Positions 9,889 to 19,886 of a DNA stretch of 64,000 bases are shown here, one piece after another. The DNA is from Pseudomonas ceruminis (lineage in GTDB: Bacteria > Pseudomonadota > Gammaproteobacteria > Pseudomonadales > Pseudomonadaceae): positions 27,218 to 91,217 of the forward strand of contig NZ_BQHW01000026.1 of NCBI RefSeq assembly GCF_021602025.1, in the 5' to 3' direction. The notes under the pieces were generated by a model. It was not told where the DNA came from. It saw nothing but the letters and a program-made list of their open reading frames with translations, and did not search any database. Numbering within the stretch: the stretch's first letter is position 1; each line of letters begins with the position of its first letter. The position numbers were made by a program, and so were the translations under genes.

Positions 9889-9917
9889 TTTACAGGTGTG
9901 CAGTCGATCTCTAATAT
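9889..9917 (+). promoter_or_regulatory. Sigma70 promoter of the second tRNA-Val gene
   Basis: -35 TTTACA at 9889-9894 and -10 TAATAT at 9912-9917, spacing 17, followed by the same GCGCACCACACGACAGG leader as the first copy. Confidence 0.82.
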
Positions 9918-9931
9918 GCGCACCACACGAC

Positions 9932-10008
9932 AGGCACATAGCTCAGTTGGTTAGAGCACCACCTTGACATGGTGGGGGTCGTTGGTTCGAGTCCAATTGT
10001 GCCTACCA
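9932..10008 (+). tRNA. tRNA-Val (anticodon GAC), copy 2
   Basis: Identical in all 77 bases to the copy at 9695-9771, with encoded CCA and anticodon GAC. It has its own promoter and terminator, so the two genes form tandem independent units rather than one polycistronic tRNA transcript. Confidence 0.97.
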
Positions 10009-10014
10009 AATATC

Positions 10015-10046
10015 AGAAGGGGCGATCCGTAAGGGTCGCCCTTTTT
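10015..10046 (+). terminator. Terminator of tRNA-Val copy 2
   Basis: Hairpin GGGGCGATCC-gtaa-GGGTCGCCC followed by TTTTTG, a diverged copy of the terminator behind the first tRNA. Confidence 0.8.
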
Positions 10047-10150
10047 GCATGTGCGCGTTATATGGGTGTCGCACGGTGTAACGTATGGTCGCGGTCCAGG
10101 CCACGGGCGGTCATGCTAGAATCCGCCGCTTCGAATCTGGAGGTACACGC

Positions 10151-10723
10151 GTGCGCAAACTGGCAGTGGTAATGGCAGTGCTGGCCCTGGCGGGCTGTGA
10201 GAACGAGGTCGAAGGTGTGCACAAACAGGTGGCCGAACACTTGCACAACCCAAAGACGGCCAAGTTCGGCAACGTGCGGATCGACACCAAGGGCACCATC
10301 TGCGGCCAGGTGCGCGGCAAGGACGATGCCGGGCAGTACGAAGCCTACCGCAGCTACGTGGCGATCAAACGTGACGCTGGCCAGTACGAAATCATTGTCG
10401 ATGACACCGGCAACAACCTGCGCATTCGCGAAATGTGCGGCGGTGCCGACCTGCAGCGCCGCGCCGAGGCACTGGCCGATCAGCCGGCGCCGCAAGGCTG
10501 GGATGTCGAAGTGATCCAGGGTGCCAACATGGGTGCGCTGACCGACATGACCGCACGCCTTATCGAAAAGGGCATTCCCTCTTCGGTGGAGTACCGCGAC
10601 GGCAAGCCAGTAGTGTTGATGGGGCCATTCCCGACCAAGGAGGAGGCCGAAGCACGCAAGGCAGACGTCATGGCCAAGCTGGGGACTGATTCGGTCGTCA
10701 TCCAGCATGGCGCTCAGCGCTGA
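10151..10723 (+). CDS. Lipoprotein with C-terminal SPOR-like domain
   Basis: A 190-residue lipoprotein. GTG at 10151 follows TCTGGAGG and gives VRKLAVVMAVLALAGC with lipobox LAGC (Cys16). The middle part carries two cysteines (TICGQVRG and EMCGGAD) and the last ~70 residues (WDVEVIQGANMGALTDMTARL followed by VVLMGPFPTKEEAEA) match the SPOR fold, which binds denuded peptidoglycan. The likely location is the periplasm, tethered to a membrane. The function is not known. Confidence 0.75.
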   Translation: MRKLAVVMAVLALAGCENEVEGVHKQVAEHLHNPKTAKFGNVRIDTKGTICGQVRGKDDAGQYEAYRSYVAIKRDAGQYEIIVDDTGNNLRIREMCGGADLQRRAEALADQPAPQGWDVEVIQGANMGALTDMTARLIEKGIPSSVEYRDGKPVVLMGPFPTKEEAEARKADVMAKLGTDSVVIQHGAQR

Positions 10724-10927
10724 CACGCTTGCAGTAGCCACGACCTTGTATCGCGAAGGGGCAGCCTGGCAGCCCCGCAGTGTCAGCAGCCCAGCCCCTT
10801 TGCGAGCGGAAACCGCCCTTGTACGTCAGGGCTGGTCGGCAGTGCAATGGCCGACGCAGACGGCCTGTCATCTGTAACCCGACCCGGCTATGCTTGCTCT
10901 GGAAGAAGGCCGAACGGGGAGGGCCTC

Positions 10928-11353
10928 ATGTCTACACTGGAACGGGCTATCGTAGTGGCCGCCAGAGCGCATGAAGGGCAATACGACAAGGGTGGCGCTG
11001 CATATATCCTGCATCCATTGCGGGTGATGATGCGGGTTTCCACGCCTGAGCAGCGGATCGTCGCGGTGCTGCATGACGTGATCGAAGACACGCCGCTTAC
11101 ACTTTCCGACCTCGCTCGCGAGGGCTTCACGCTGAAAATCCTCGCCGCCCTGTTGGCTTTGAGCCGCCGTGAAAGCGAAAGCTATGAGGACTTCGTCGTG
11201 CGCCTGGGCAGCGATCCGCTGGCCCGTACCGTCAAAATGGCCGACCTGGCCGACAACAGTGACCTTTCGCGTATTGCCTGCCCAGGCCCGGCTGACCTGG
11301 CACGTCTGGTGCGCTATCGGCAGGCCAGCGCCTACTTGCAGGCGCTGGCCTGA
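10928..11353 (+). CDS. Small HD-domain protein, (p)ppGpp hydrolase-like
   Basis: A 141-residue stand-alone HD hydrolase. It has the spaced metal motif of RelA/SpoT and MESH1 hydrolase domains: AHEGQYDKGGAAYILHPLRVM (His at about 14 and 30), LHDVIEDT (His-Asp near 52-53 with the following Glu-Asp) and KMADLADNSD (Asp near 103). No synthetase domain is present. Small alarmone hydrolases remove the 3' pyrophosphate of ppGpp; this one could do so or act on another nucleotide. Start ATG at 10928. Confidence 0.75.
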   Translation: MSTLERAIVVAARAHEGQYDKGGAAYILHPLRVMMRVSTPEQRIVAVLHDVIEDTPLTLSDLAREGFTLKILAALLALSRRESESYEDFVVRLGSDPLARTVKMADLADNSDLSRIACPGPADLARLVRYRQASAYLQALA

Positions 11354-11355
11354 GC

Positions 11356-12048
11356 CTAGCCACAGGCCTTGAGGTTAACCGGCCCGACAAAATCGTTGCC
11401 GCGCCCCATCACGCACGCCACCTGCTGGTTGCGCTGTCGCTCCCAGGCTTGTGGCGGGTAGGTCTTGTTCCAGGCATTGAACAACTGCTGGTCCTGTTTG
11501 GACAGGCGCAGGTTGTACTGCTTGCTCATGTAGAAGTAAGTGCGCGCGATCATGCCGCGGATCGATGGGCGCGGCATGACCTTCTTGGCCTTGAAATCGA
11601 CCTGGGTCAGGCAACTGCCATATTGGCCCTGCTGCACAGGCAGCCAGCCGAAGCTGAAGTTGCTGCGGTCACCATTGACCTCGCCGATGCTCGGTACCAG
11701 GTTGTGCAGGTCGGCCTCGGCGCGCTTGTACACTGCGTCGTGCCGTGAGCAGTTCTTGCGCCCACCTTCCTGCCAGCACTGGCGCTGATGGCCGATCTGC
11801 CAGGCCGGCACGATGTGTTCCCATTCGATACGTGAAGCGCGCTGGGCGCTTTTGCGGGGTGTGTAACCGCACGAAGCCAGGTCGACCTTGTTGCCCTTGT
11901 ACTTGCAGCCGCAATAGAACTCCGTCGATTGCGGTGCATACAGCTTCCAGGCGACCTTCTTGGCCTCCTGGAAGGTACGTGGCGCATCGGCGTGGGCGAG
12001 GGAGGTGGACAGCAATAGGCAGGTAACGGCGAAAAACGAAACTCTCAT
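11356..12048 (-). CDS. endA: Endonuclease I (secreted/periplasmic DNase)
   Basis: A 230-residue EndA/Dns family nuclease with signal peptide (cut near AHA-DAP, residue 21). The beta-beta-alpha metal site is IEWEHIVPAWQIG (His near 77) and DLHNLVPSIGEVNGDRSNFSF (Asn-rich, near 113-133). Several paired cysteines suit a periplasmic or secreted enzyme. It degrades double-stranded DNA. It starts six bases after the DUF1654 gene stop, so it is probably transcribed with that gene from a promoter carrying a LexA box. Confidence 0.92.
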   Translation of the reverse strand: MRVSFFAVTCLLLSTSLAHADAPRTFQEAKKVAWKLYAPQSTEFYCGCKYKGNKVDLASCGYTPRKSAQRASRIEWEHIVPAWQIGHQRQCWQEGGRKNCSRHDAVYKRAEADLHNLVPSIGEVNGDRSNFSFGWLPVQQGQYGSCLTQVDFKAKKVMPRPSIRGMIARTYFYMSKQYNLRLSKQDQQLFNAWNKTYPPQAWERQRNQQVACVMGRGNDFVGPVNLKACG

Positions 12049-12054
12049 GCGTGA

Positions 12055-12297
12055 TCAGTCTTCCTTCGGCACGGTCCAGAAAATCTGCACGCCGCCATCG
12101 TCACGGTGGGCGAGGGTGACATTATCGTTCTCGGCGATTTCCTCGAGCAGGGTTTCCCAGTCGTCGGGCGACTCGTGCTCAAGGCGGAAGATCAAGGCAG
12201 CGCGGCTGCGCTGGGCGGTGGGGCTGTTGATGATTTTCTGGATACGCAGGCCCAGTTGCACATAAGGGCTGGGCGTTGCGGGGGCGGTACTGGCCAC
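12055..12297 (-). CDS. DUF1654 family protein
   Basis: An 80-residue cytoplasmic protein of the Pseudomonas DUF1654 family as I recall it: SPYVQLGLRIQKIINSPTAQ then AALIFRLEHESPDDWETLLEEIAEND. GTG start with AAGGAAAAG before it. The family has no known activity. A LexA box overlaps the likely -10 region upstream, and endA follows directly, so it may be the first gene of an SOS-responsive operon. Confidence 0.78.
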   Translation of the reverse strand: MASTAPATPSPYVQLGLRIQKIINSPTAQRSRAALIFRLEHESPDDWETLLEEIAENDNVTLAHRDDGGVQIFWTVPKED

Positions 12298-12316
12298 GGG
12301 GCTTTTCCTTATTTTG

Positions 12317-12332
12317 CTGTATGTGCGTACAG
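12317..12332 (-). promoter_or_regulatory. LexA box at the DUF1654-endA promoter
   Basis: CTGTATGTGCGTACAG fits the gamma-proteobacterial LexA pattern CTGT-N8-ACAG exactly. Reading leftward, a possible promoter TTGCGA-N17-TACTGT has its -10 overlapping the box, and the box ends 20 bases before the DUF1654 start. This is the usual position for repression. Confidence 0.75.
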
Positions 12333-12443
12333 TATTTCACTGTAGGCATTTTCGCAACAGCATGTAAGGTGAAAAGCCCCTGTGGCACAGCCCAGTGCAG
12401 GGTGGAAGACGGGCGCGCCTAGACGCCCGCGCTCATGTCGCGA

Positions 12444-13881
<1,438 letters not shown>

Positions 13882-13893
13882 GCAAACGTTTGC
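13882..13893 (+). promoter_or_regulatory. RbsR operator upstream of rbsB
   Basis: GCAAACGTTTGC is a perfect 12-base palindrome with the central CG of LacI/GalR-family operators, 38 bases before the rbsB start. The LacI-family gene rbsR in the same operon makes RbsR its natural ligand. Confidence 0.8.
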
Positions 13894-13930
13894 TATCCGA
13901 TAAAAACCACAAGATTCGGAGTCATCTTCC

Positions 13931-14887
13931 ATGAAACTGCCGTTCCCCGGTCGTCTTTTGGCGCTCGCCGTCATTTCCTCTCTTTCCCTCGCCATGCCGC
14001 TGTCGGCCGCACACGCAGAGGACACGCCCAAGGTAGCCCTGGTCATGAAGTCATTGGCCAACGAATTCTTCCGCACCATGGAAGATGGCGCCAAGGACTA
14101 CCAGAAGGCCAACCCCAACGACTTCGAGCTGATTGCCAACGGTATCAAGAACGAAACCGATACCGGCGAGCAAATCCGCATTGTCGAGCAGATGGTCAAC
14201 TCAGGCGCCAAGGCCCTGGTCATCGCCCCTGCAGACTCCAAGGCACTGGTCTCGGCGGTCAAGAAGGCCATGGACCAAGGCGTCATCGTCATCAACATCG
14301 ACAACCGCCTCGACCCGGAACTGCTCAAAAGCAAGGGCATCAACGTACCCTTTGTCGGCCCCGACAACCGCAAGGGTGCACGCCTGGTAGGCGAGTACCT
14401 GGCCAAGGAAAAACTCAAGGCCGGTGACCAGGTCGGCATCATCGAAGGCGTGCCGACCACCACCAACGCCCAGCAGCGTACCGCGGGCTTCAAGGACGCC
14501 ATGGACGCTGCCCAGATGAAGATCGTCTCGGTGCAGTCGGGTAACTGGGAGATCGACAAGGGCAATGCCGTCGCCGCCTCGATGCTCAACGAGTACCCTG
14601 ACCTCAAGGCGCTGTTGGCCGGCAACGACAGCATGGCGCTGGGCGCCGTTTCGGCCGTGCGCGCCGCGGGCAAGGCCGGCCAGGTGCAAGTGGTGGGTTA
14701 CGACAACATCAATGCCATCAAACCGATGCTCGACGATGGCCGCGTGCTTGCCACGCTCGATCAGGCTGCCAGCCAGCAGGCCGTTTTTGGCATCCAGGCG
14801 GCGCTGAAGATGCTCAAGGGCGAACAACCGGGCGTGGACGCCGATAACGTCATCCAGACCCCGGTCAAACTCATCACCAAGCCTTGA
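13931..14887 (+). CDS. rbsB: Ribose ABC transporter, periplasmic binding protein
   Basis: A 318-residue periplasmic sugar-binding protein, first gene of rbsBACRKD. The signal peptide ends at SAAHAED (about residue 30). The peripla_BP_4 fold shows KVALVMKSLANEFFRTMEDGA, VIVINIDNRLD, FVGPDNRKGA and GEQPGVDADNV. It should capture D-ribose and deliver it to RbsAC. Repression by RbsR is expected through the palindrome upstream. Confidence 0.94.
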   Translation: MKLPFPGRLLALAVISSLSLAMPLSAAHAEDTPKVALVMKSLANEFFRTMEDGAKDYQKANPNDFELIANGIKNETDTGEQIRIVEQMVNSGAKALVIAPADSKALVSAVKKAMDQGVIVINIDNRLDPELLKSKGINVPFVGPDNRKGARLVGEYLAKEKLKAGDQVGIIEGVPTTTNAQQRTAGFKDAMDAAQMKIVSVQSGNWEIDKGNAVAASMLNEYPDLKALLAGNDSMALGAVSAVRAAGKAGQVQVVGYDNINAIKPMLDDGRVLATLDQAASQQAVFGIQAALKMLKGEQPGVDADNVIQTPVKLITKP

Positions 14888-14905
14888 CGGCCAGGAGAGG
14901 TGGCC

Positions 14906-16459
14906 ATGCCTGCATCGGCCAATGAAGTGGTGCTTGCCGCCAGCGGCTTGGGCAAGACCTACGCCCAGCCGGTGCTTGGTGACGTCAGCCTGGCCCTGCG
15001 CGCGGGTCAGGTGCTGGCGTTGACCGGCGAAAACGGGGCGGGCAAGAGCACCCTGTCCAAGCTGATCAGCGGCCTGGAAACCCCCTCCACCGGTCATATG
15101 ACCTACCGCGGCCAGGCCTATGCGCCGGGCAGCCGTAGCGAAGCTGAGCGCCTGGGCGTACGGATGGTCATGCAGGAGCTCAACCTGCTGCCCACCTTGA
15201 CCGTGGCCGAGAACCTGTTCCTCGACAACCTGCCCAGCCGCTTCGGCTGGATCAACCACAAGCGCCTGCGCCAGTTGGCCACGGCCGCCATGGCCCAGGT
15301 GGGGCTGGACGCCATCGACCCGAACACTCCGGTTGGCGAGTTGGGCATCGGCCATCAGCAAATGGTCGAGATCGCCCGCAACCTCATCGGCGACTGCCAT
15401 GTGCTGATCTTCGATGAGCCCACGGCCATGCTCACCGCCCGTGAAGTGGAGCTGCTGTTCACCCAGATCGAGCGCCTGCGCCAGCGTGGCGTGGCCATCG
15501 TGTATATCTCCCACCGCCTGGAGGAACTGCAGCGCGTTGCCCAACGCATCGTCGTGCTGCGCGACGGCAGGCTGGTGTGCGACGAGCCTATCCAGCGCTA
15601 TGACAGCGCCGAGCTGGTCAACCTGATGGTGGGGCGCGAGCTGGGCGAGCACATTGACCTGGGCCGCCGTCAGATCGGCGCGCCGTTACTCAAGGTCGAC
15701 CGGCTGTGCCGGGGTGACAAGGTGCGGGACGTGTCGCTGCAGGTGCGGGCGGGGGAGATCTTCGGCGTCTCCGGGCTGATCGGTGCCGGGCGCACCGAGT
15801 TGCTGCGGCTGATCTTCGGGGCCGACCGTGCCGACAGTGGCAGCATTGCGCTTGGCCAGCCCCTGAGGCCAGTGAAGATTGACTCGCCCAAGGCGGCGGT
15901 CAAGGCGGGCATTGCCCTGATCACCGAAGACCGCAAAGGTGAAGGCCTGCTGCTGACGCAGTCGATCAGCGCCAACATCGCCTTGGGCAACCTTGCTGGG
16001 TTGTCCCGCCTGGGTGTTGTCGATGGCCAGGCCGAAAAGGCCTTGGCCGAGCGTCAGGTCGACGCCATGCGTATCCGCAGCGCCAGTGCGGCGCAAACGG
16101 TCGGTGAATTGTCTGGTGGCAACCAGCAAAAGGTCGTGATTGGCCGCTGGCTGGAGCGCGACTGCCAGGTGCTGCTGTTCGACGAGCCGACTCGCGGCAT
16201 CGACGTGGGGGCCAAGTTCGACATCTACGGCTTGCTGGCTGAGCTGGCGCGGCAGGGCAAGGCCTTGGTGGTGGTGTCCAGCGACCTGCGCGAACTGATG
16301 CTGATCTGCGACCGCATTGCCGTGCTCTCGGCCGGTCGCCTGATCGACACCTTCGAGCGTGACCACTGGAGCCAGGACCAGCTCCTGGCCGCCGCCTTCG
16401 CCGGCTATCAGAAACGTGACGCACTGCTGCATGACCCAGTACCCAGGATGGATGCATGA
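14906..16459 (+). CDS. rbsA: Ribose ABC transporter, ATPase subunit
   Basis: A 517-residue protein with two fused ABC ATPase domains on the cytoplasmic side. The first has Walker A GENGAGKST (near 42) and Walker B VLIFDEPT; the second has a degenerate A loop GLIGAGRTE (near 291), the signature LSGGNQQKV and LLFDEPTRGID. This asymmetry is normal for RbsA. I take ATG at 14906, seven bases after AGGAGA, over the GTG at 14900. It overlaps rbsC by four bases. Confidence 0.94.
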   Translation: MPASANEVVLAASGLGKTYAQPVLGDVSLALRAGQVLALTGENGAGKSTLSKLISGLETPSTGHMTYRGQAYAPGSRSEAERLGVRMVMQELNLLPTLTVAENLFLDNLPSRFGWINHKRLRQLATAAMAQVGLDAIDPNTPVGELGIGHQQMVEIARNLIGDCHVLIFDEPTAMLTAREVELLFTQIERLRQRGVAIVYISHRLEELQRVAQRIVVLRDGRLVCDEPIQRYDSAELVNLMVGRELGEHIDLGRRQIGAPLLKVDRLCRGDKVRDVSLQVRAGEIFGVSGLIGAGRTELLRLIFGADRADSGSIALGQPLRPVKIDSPKAAVKAGIALITEDRKGEGLLLTQSISANIALGNLAGLSRLGVVDGQAEKALAERQVDAMRIRSASAAQTVGELSGGNQQKVVIGRWLERDCQVLLFDEPTRGIDVGAKFDIYGLLAELARQGKALVVVSSDLRELMLICDRIAVLSAGRLIDTFERDHWSQDQLLAAAFAGYQKRDALLHDPVPRMDA

Positions 16460-17451
16460 AGACCACACCTCTCGAAACCTCCGGCAGCAAGGCGCTGCGC
16501 CGTAGCGCTACTTACCTTGGGCTGGGCACCTACCTGGGCCTGGCGGGTGCCTTGTTGGCCATGATCGTGCTGTTTTCGTTGCTCAGTAGCCACTTCTGGT
16601 CATACGCCACATTCAGCACCCTGGCCAACCAGATTCCCGACCTGATGGTGCTGGCCGTGGGCATGACCTTCGTGCTGATCATTGGCGGCATCGACCTGTC
16701 GGTCGGCTCGGTGCTGGCACTGGCGGCCTCTACGGTCAGTGTGGCCATTCTTGGCTGGGGCTGGGGTGTGCTGCCCGCCGCCTTGCTCGGCATGGCCATC
16801 GCTGCCGTGGCGGGCAGCATCACCGGTGCCGTCACTGTGGCCTGGCGCATTCCCTCGTTCATTGTCTCGCTCGGCGTGCTAGAGATGGCTCGCGGCCTGG
16901 CCTATCAGTTTACCGACTCGCGCACCGCCTACATCGGCGATGCCTACGCCTGGTTCTCCAATCCGTTCGCGTTCGGCATTTCGCCGGCATTCATCATTGC
17001 CTTGCTGGTGATCATCCTTGCCCAACTGGTATTGACCCGTACCGTGTTCGGCCGTCACCTGATCGGCATTGGCACCAACGAAGAGGCCGTGCGCCTGGCC
17101 GGCATCGACCCGCGCCCGTACAAGGTGCTGGTGTTCGCACTGATGGGCCTGCTGGCGGGCCTGGCCGCGCTGTTTCAGATCTCGCGCCTGGAGGCCGCCG
17201 ACCCTAATGCAGGCTCCGGCCTGGAGCTGCAAGTGATCGCTGCCGTGGTCATCGGCGGCACTAGCCTGATGGGGGGGCGCGGCTCGGTGATCAGTACCTT
17301 TTTCGGCGTGCTGATCATTTCAGTGCTGGCAGCAGGCCTGGCGCAGATCGGCGCCTCAGAACCGACCAAGCGCATCATCACCGGGGCGGTGATCGTCATC
17401 GCCGTGGTGCTCGACACTTACCGTAGCCGGCGTGCAGGCCGGCGGAACTGA
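16456..17451 (+). CDS. rbsC: Ribose ABC transporter, permease
   Basis: A 331-residue inner-membrane permease of the BPD_transp_2 type with about eight to ten helices. It carries the motifs GGIDLSVGSVLALAASTV, IGIGTNEEAVRLAGIDP (the ATPase-contact loop) and AVVIGGTSLMGGRGSV. ATGA overlap with rbsA implies translational coupling. It forms the membrane channel for RbsB-delivered ribose. Confidence 0.94.
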   Translation: MKTTPLETSGSKALRRSATYLGLGTYLGLAGALLAMIVLFSLLSSHFWSYATFSTLANQIPDLMVLAVGMTFVLIIGGIDLSVGSVLALAASTVSVAILGWGWGVLPAALLGMAIAAVAGSITGAVTVAWRIPSFIVSLGVLEMARGLAYQFTDSRTAYIGDAYAWFSNPFAFGISPAFIIALLVIILAQLVLTRTVFGRHLIGIGTNEEAVRLAGIDPRPYKVLVFALMGLLAGLAALFQISRLEAADPNAGSGLELQVIAAVVIGGTSLMGGRGSVISTFFGVLIISVLAAGLAQIGASEPTKRIITGAVIVIAVVLDTYRSRRAGRRN

Positions 17452-17455
17452 AGAC

Positions 17456-18478
17456 ATGGCAACCATCAAAGATGTCGCGGCACTCGCGGGTATTTCCTAC
17501 ACCACGGTGTCCCATGTATTGAACAAGACCCGCCCGGTCAGCGAACAGGTGCGGCTGAAGGTCGAGGCGGCCATCGTCGAGCTCGACTACGTGCCCAGCG
17601 CGGTGGCGCGTTCGCTCAAGGCGCGCAGCACGGCCACCATCGGCCTGCTGGTGCCCAACAGCGTCAACCCGTACTTCGCCGAGCTGGCCCGAGGCATCGA
17701 GGATGCCTGTGAGCGTAACGGCTACTGCGTGATCCTGTGCAACTCGGACGATAATCCGCAAAAGCAGCGTAGCTACCTGCGCGTGCTGCTGGAAAAGCGC
17801 ATCGACGGCCTGGTGGTTGCTTCGGTGGGCGAGGACAGCGACCTGCTGCAGAGCCTGGCCGGCGTGCGCACGCCAATGGTCATCGTCGACCGCGAACTGG
17901 AGGGGGTGGATGCCGACCTGGTGCGCATCGACCACGAGCAGGGCGCCTACCTGGCGACCCGTCACCTGCTGGAGCTTGGCCACCGCGACATCGCCTATAT
18001 CGGCGGCCCTGCCGAAACCGGCGTCACCCAACTGCGCCTTGCTGGGTTCCATCGGGCCATGGCCGAAGCCCACGTTGCCGTACAAGGCGATCACATTCTG
18101 CACTGCGATTTCACCAGCCCTGGCGGCCATGCGGCGGCGGCGCAACTGCTCGATGGCAAGCGGCCAACGGCGATCTTCGCCGGCAACGACATGATCGGCT
18201 TCGGCGTGCTGCGCGCTGCTGCCGAACGCAATGTCAGCGTGCCGGGGGAGTTGTCGGTGATTGGCTTCGATGACATCGAGCTGAGCCGCTACGTTTACCC
18301 GCCGCTGACCACGGTGGGCCAGTCGATCCGCGAGCTGGGGGAAAGTGCCGCGGCGCTGCTGCTGTCTCGCATCGCTACACCGCGCCGTGATGCCGTGGAG
18401 CAACGCATCGTTGCACCGCGCATCGTGCTGCGTGAATCCACCGGGCCGCGCCCGGACCTGTTCAATGATTACCGCTAA
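17456..18478 (+). CDS. rbsR: Ribose operon repressor, LacI family
   Basis: A 340-residue LacI-type regulator. The helix-turn-helix is MATIKDVAALAGISYTTVSHVLNKTR and the hinge-helix YVPSAVARSLKARSTATIG; the ligand domain resembles ribose-binding proteins (LLVPNSVNPYFAELARGIED, FAGNDMIGFGVLRA, IGFDDIELSRYVYPPLTTV). It lies within the operon it should control, four bases after rbsC. Start ATG at 17456 gives the standard N terminus. The palindrome at 13882 is the predicted operator. Confidence 0.92.
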   Translation: MATIKDVAALAGISYTTVSHVLNKTRPVSEQVRLKVEAAIVELDYVPSAVARSLKARSTATIGLLVPNSVNPYFAELARGIEDACERNGYCVILCNSDDNPQKQRSYLRVLLEKRIDGLVVASVGEDSDLLQSLAGVRTPMVIVDRELEGVDADLVRIDHEQGAYLATRHLLELGHRDIAYIGGPAETGVTQLRLAGFHRAMAEAHVAVQGDHILHCDFTSPGGHAAAAQLLDGKRPTAIFAGNDMIGFGVLRAAAERNVSVPGELSVIGFDDIELSRYVYPPLTTVGQSIRELGESAAALLLSRIATPRRDAVEQRIVAPRIVLRESTGPRPDLFNDYR

Positions 18479-18488
18479 GGAAATCGTC

Positions 18489-19397
18489 ATGAGTGCCAAG
18501 GTAGTGGTGGTCGGTAGCCTCAACATGGACCTGGTGGCCCGTGCCCAGCGGCTGCCGCGTGCCGGCGAGACATTGGCTGGCGAAAGCTTCTTTACCGTCC
18601 CTGGCGGCAAGGGCGCCAATCAGGCGGTGGCGGTGGCGCGCCTGGGCGGTAGTGTGGCGATGGTCGGCAACGTCGGTGACGATGCCTATGGCGAGCAGTT
18701 GCGCCAGGCGCTGGCCGTGGAAGGGGTCGATTGCCAGGCGGTGAGTGTATGCCCGGGGGTGTCCAGCGGCGTGGCGCTGATTACCGTCGATGCCGCCAGC
18801 CAGAACTGCATTGTCATCATTCCGGGCGGCAACGGCCTGCTGACGCCGGCCTCCGCGCAGCGCTTCGATGCCTTGCTGCAGGCGGCCGAAGTGATCATCT
18901 GCCAGTTGGAAGTGCCCGCCGAGACCGTTGACTGGGTTCTTGCCAGGGGGCGTGAGCTGGGCAAGGCCGTCATCCTCAACCCGGCGCCCGCCACCGGTCC
19001 GCTGCCGCCTGGGTGGTTCGCCCATATCGATTACCTCATCCCCAACGAAAGCGAGGCCGAGGCGCTGACCGGGCAGCCGGTCAATGACTTGGCCAGCGCC
19101 CGCCGCGCCGGTGAGCACCTGCTGCAGCTGGGCGCCGGCAAAGTCATCGTCACCCTGGGGGCACAGGGTGCGCTGTTCGTCAGCCGTGCGGGCAGCCGGC
19201 ATTTCCCGGCACCCCAGGTTCAGGCACTGGACACCACGGCAGCCGGCGACACCTTCGTCGGTGGTTTCGCGGCAGCGCTGGTTCAGGGCCTGGAGGAGGG
19301 CGAAGCGATCACCTTCGGCCAGCGCGCCGCAGCGTTGTCCGTCACCCGCGCCGGCGCTCAGCCTTCGATCCCGACCCTGGCGGAGCTGACCCCATGA
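18489..19397 (+). CDS. rbsK: Ribokinase
   Basis: A 302-residue PfkB-family kinase that phosphorylates ribose at O5 in the cytoplasm. Signatures: [39 protein letters not shown] (ribose site), [11 protein letters not shown] and the catalytic [17 protein letters not shown] (Asp near 252). The start at 18489 gives the normal N terminus. It overlaps rbsD by four bases. Confidence 0.95.
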   Translation: MSAKVVVVGSLNMDLVARAQRLPRAGETLAGESFFTVPGGKGANQAVAVARLGGSVAMVGNVGDDAYGEQLRQALAVEGVDCQAVSVCPGVSSGVALITVDAASQNCIVIIPGGNGLLTPASAQRFDALLQAAEVIICQLEVPAETVDWVLARGRELGKAVILNPAPATGPLPPGWFAHIDYLIPNESEAEALTGQPVNDLASARRAGEHLLQLGAGKVIVTLGAQGALFVSRAGSRHFPAPQVQALDTTAAGDTFVGGFAAALVQGLEEGEAITFGQRAAALSVTRAGAQPSIPTLAELTP

Positions 19398-19792
19398 AAA
19401 AGACCGCGCTGCTGAACATTGCCCTGTCGCGGACCATTGCCGGGCTGGGCCATGGCGACATTCTGGTGATCGGTGATGCCGGGTTGCCGGTACCGCCAGG
19501 CGTCGAGCTGATAGACCTGGCCTTGACCCAAGGCATCCCGGACTTTGCCAGCGTGTTGCGCGCAATACTGAGCGAGATGCAGGTAGAGCGCCATGTGCTG
19601 GCCGAAGAGATGCAAAAGGTCGTACCGCCAGGGCTGATCGAAATCGAGCGGCTGCGCGGCAAGCTGGGCAAGCGTGAATGGCTGAGCCATGAGGAATTCA
19701 AGGTGCTCTCGCGCAGTGCCAGGGCTGTGGTGCGTACAGGTGAATGCCAGCCCTACAGCAACATTGCCCTGATATCCGGGGTGACCTTCTAG
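19394..19792 (+). CDS. rbsD: D-ribose pyranase
   Basis: A 132-residue mutarotase that converts beta-pyranose ribose to the furanose form used by RbsK. It has the family start [34 protein letters not shown] (the catalytic His is near 20) and the C-terminal motif [25 protein letters not shown] overlap with rbsK indicates coupling. Confidence 0.95.
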   Translation: MKKTALLNIALSRTIAGLGHGDILVIGDAGLPVPPGVELIDLALTQGIPDFASVLRAILSEMQVERHVLAEEMQKVVPPGLIEIERLRGKLGKREWLSHEEFKVLSRSARAVVRTGECQPYSNIALISGVTF

Positions 19793-19833
19793 AAGGCGAG
19801 GGCTACGCCCTCGTTCGCCGGCAAGCCGGCCAT

Positions 19834-19852
19834 AGGGCCGCAATGCGGCCCT
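19834..19852 (+). terminator. Hairpin after rbsD, next to a REP-like half site
   Basis: AGGGCCGC-aat-GCGGCCCT lies 41 bases after rbsD, just after TTCGCCGGCAAGCCGGC, which resembles half of a putida REP element. There is no clear T run, so termination is uncertain. Confidence 0.5.
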
Positions 19853-19886
19853 GATTGATCCACCGCCAAGGCAACAGGAGTGCCCC

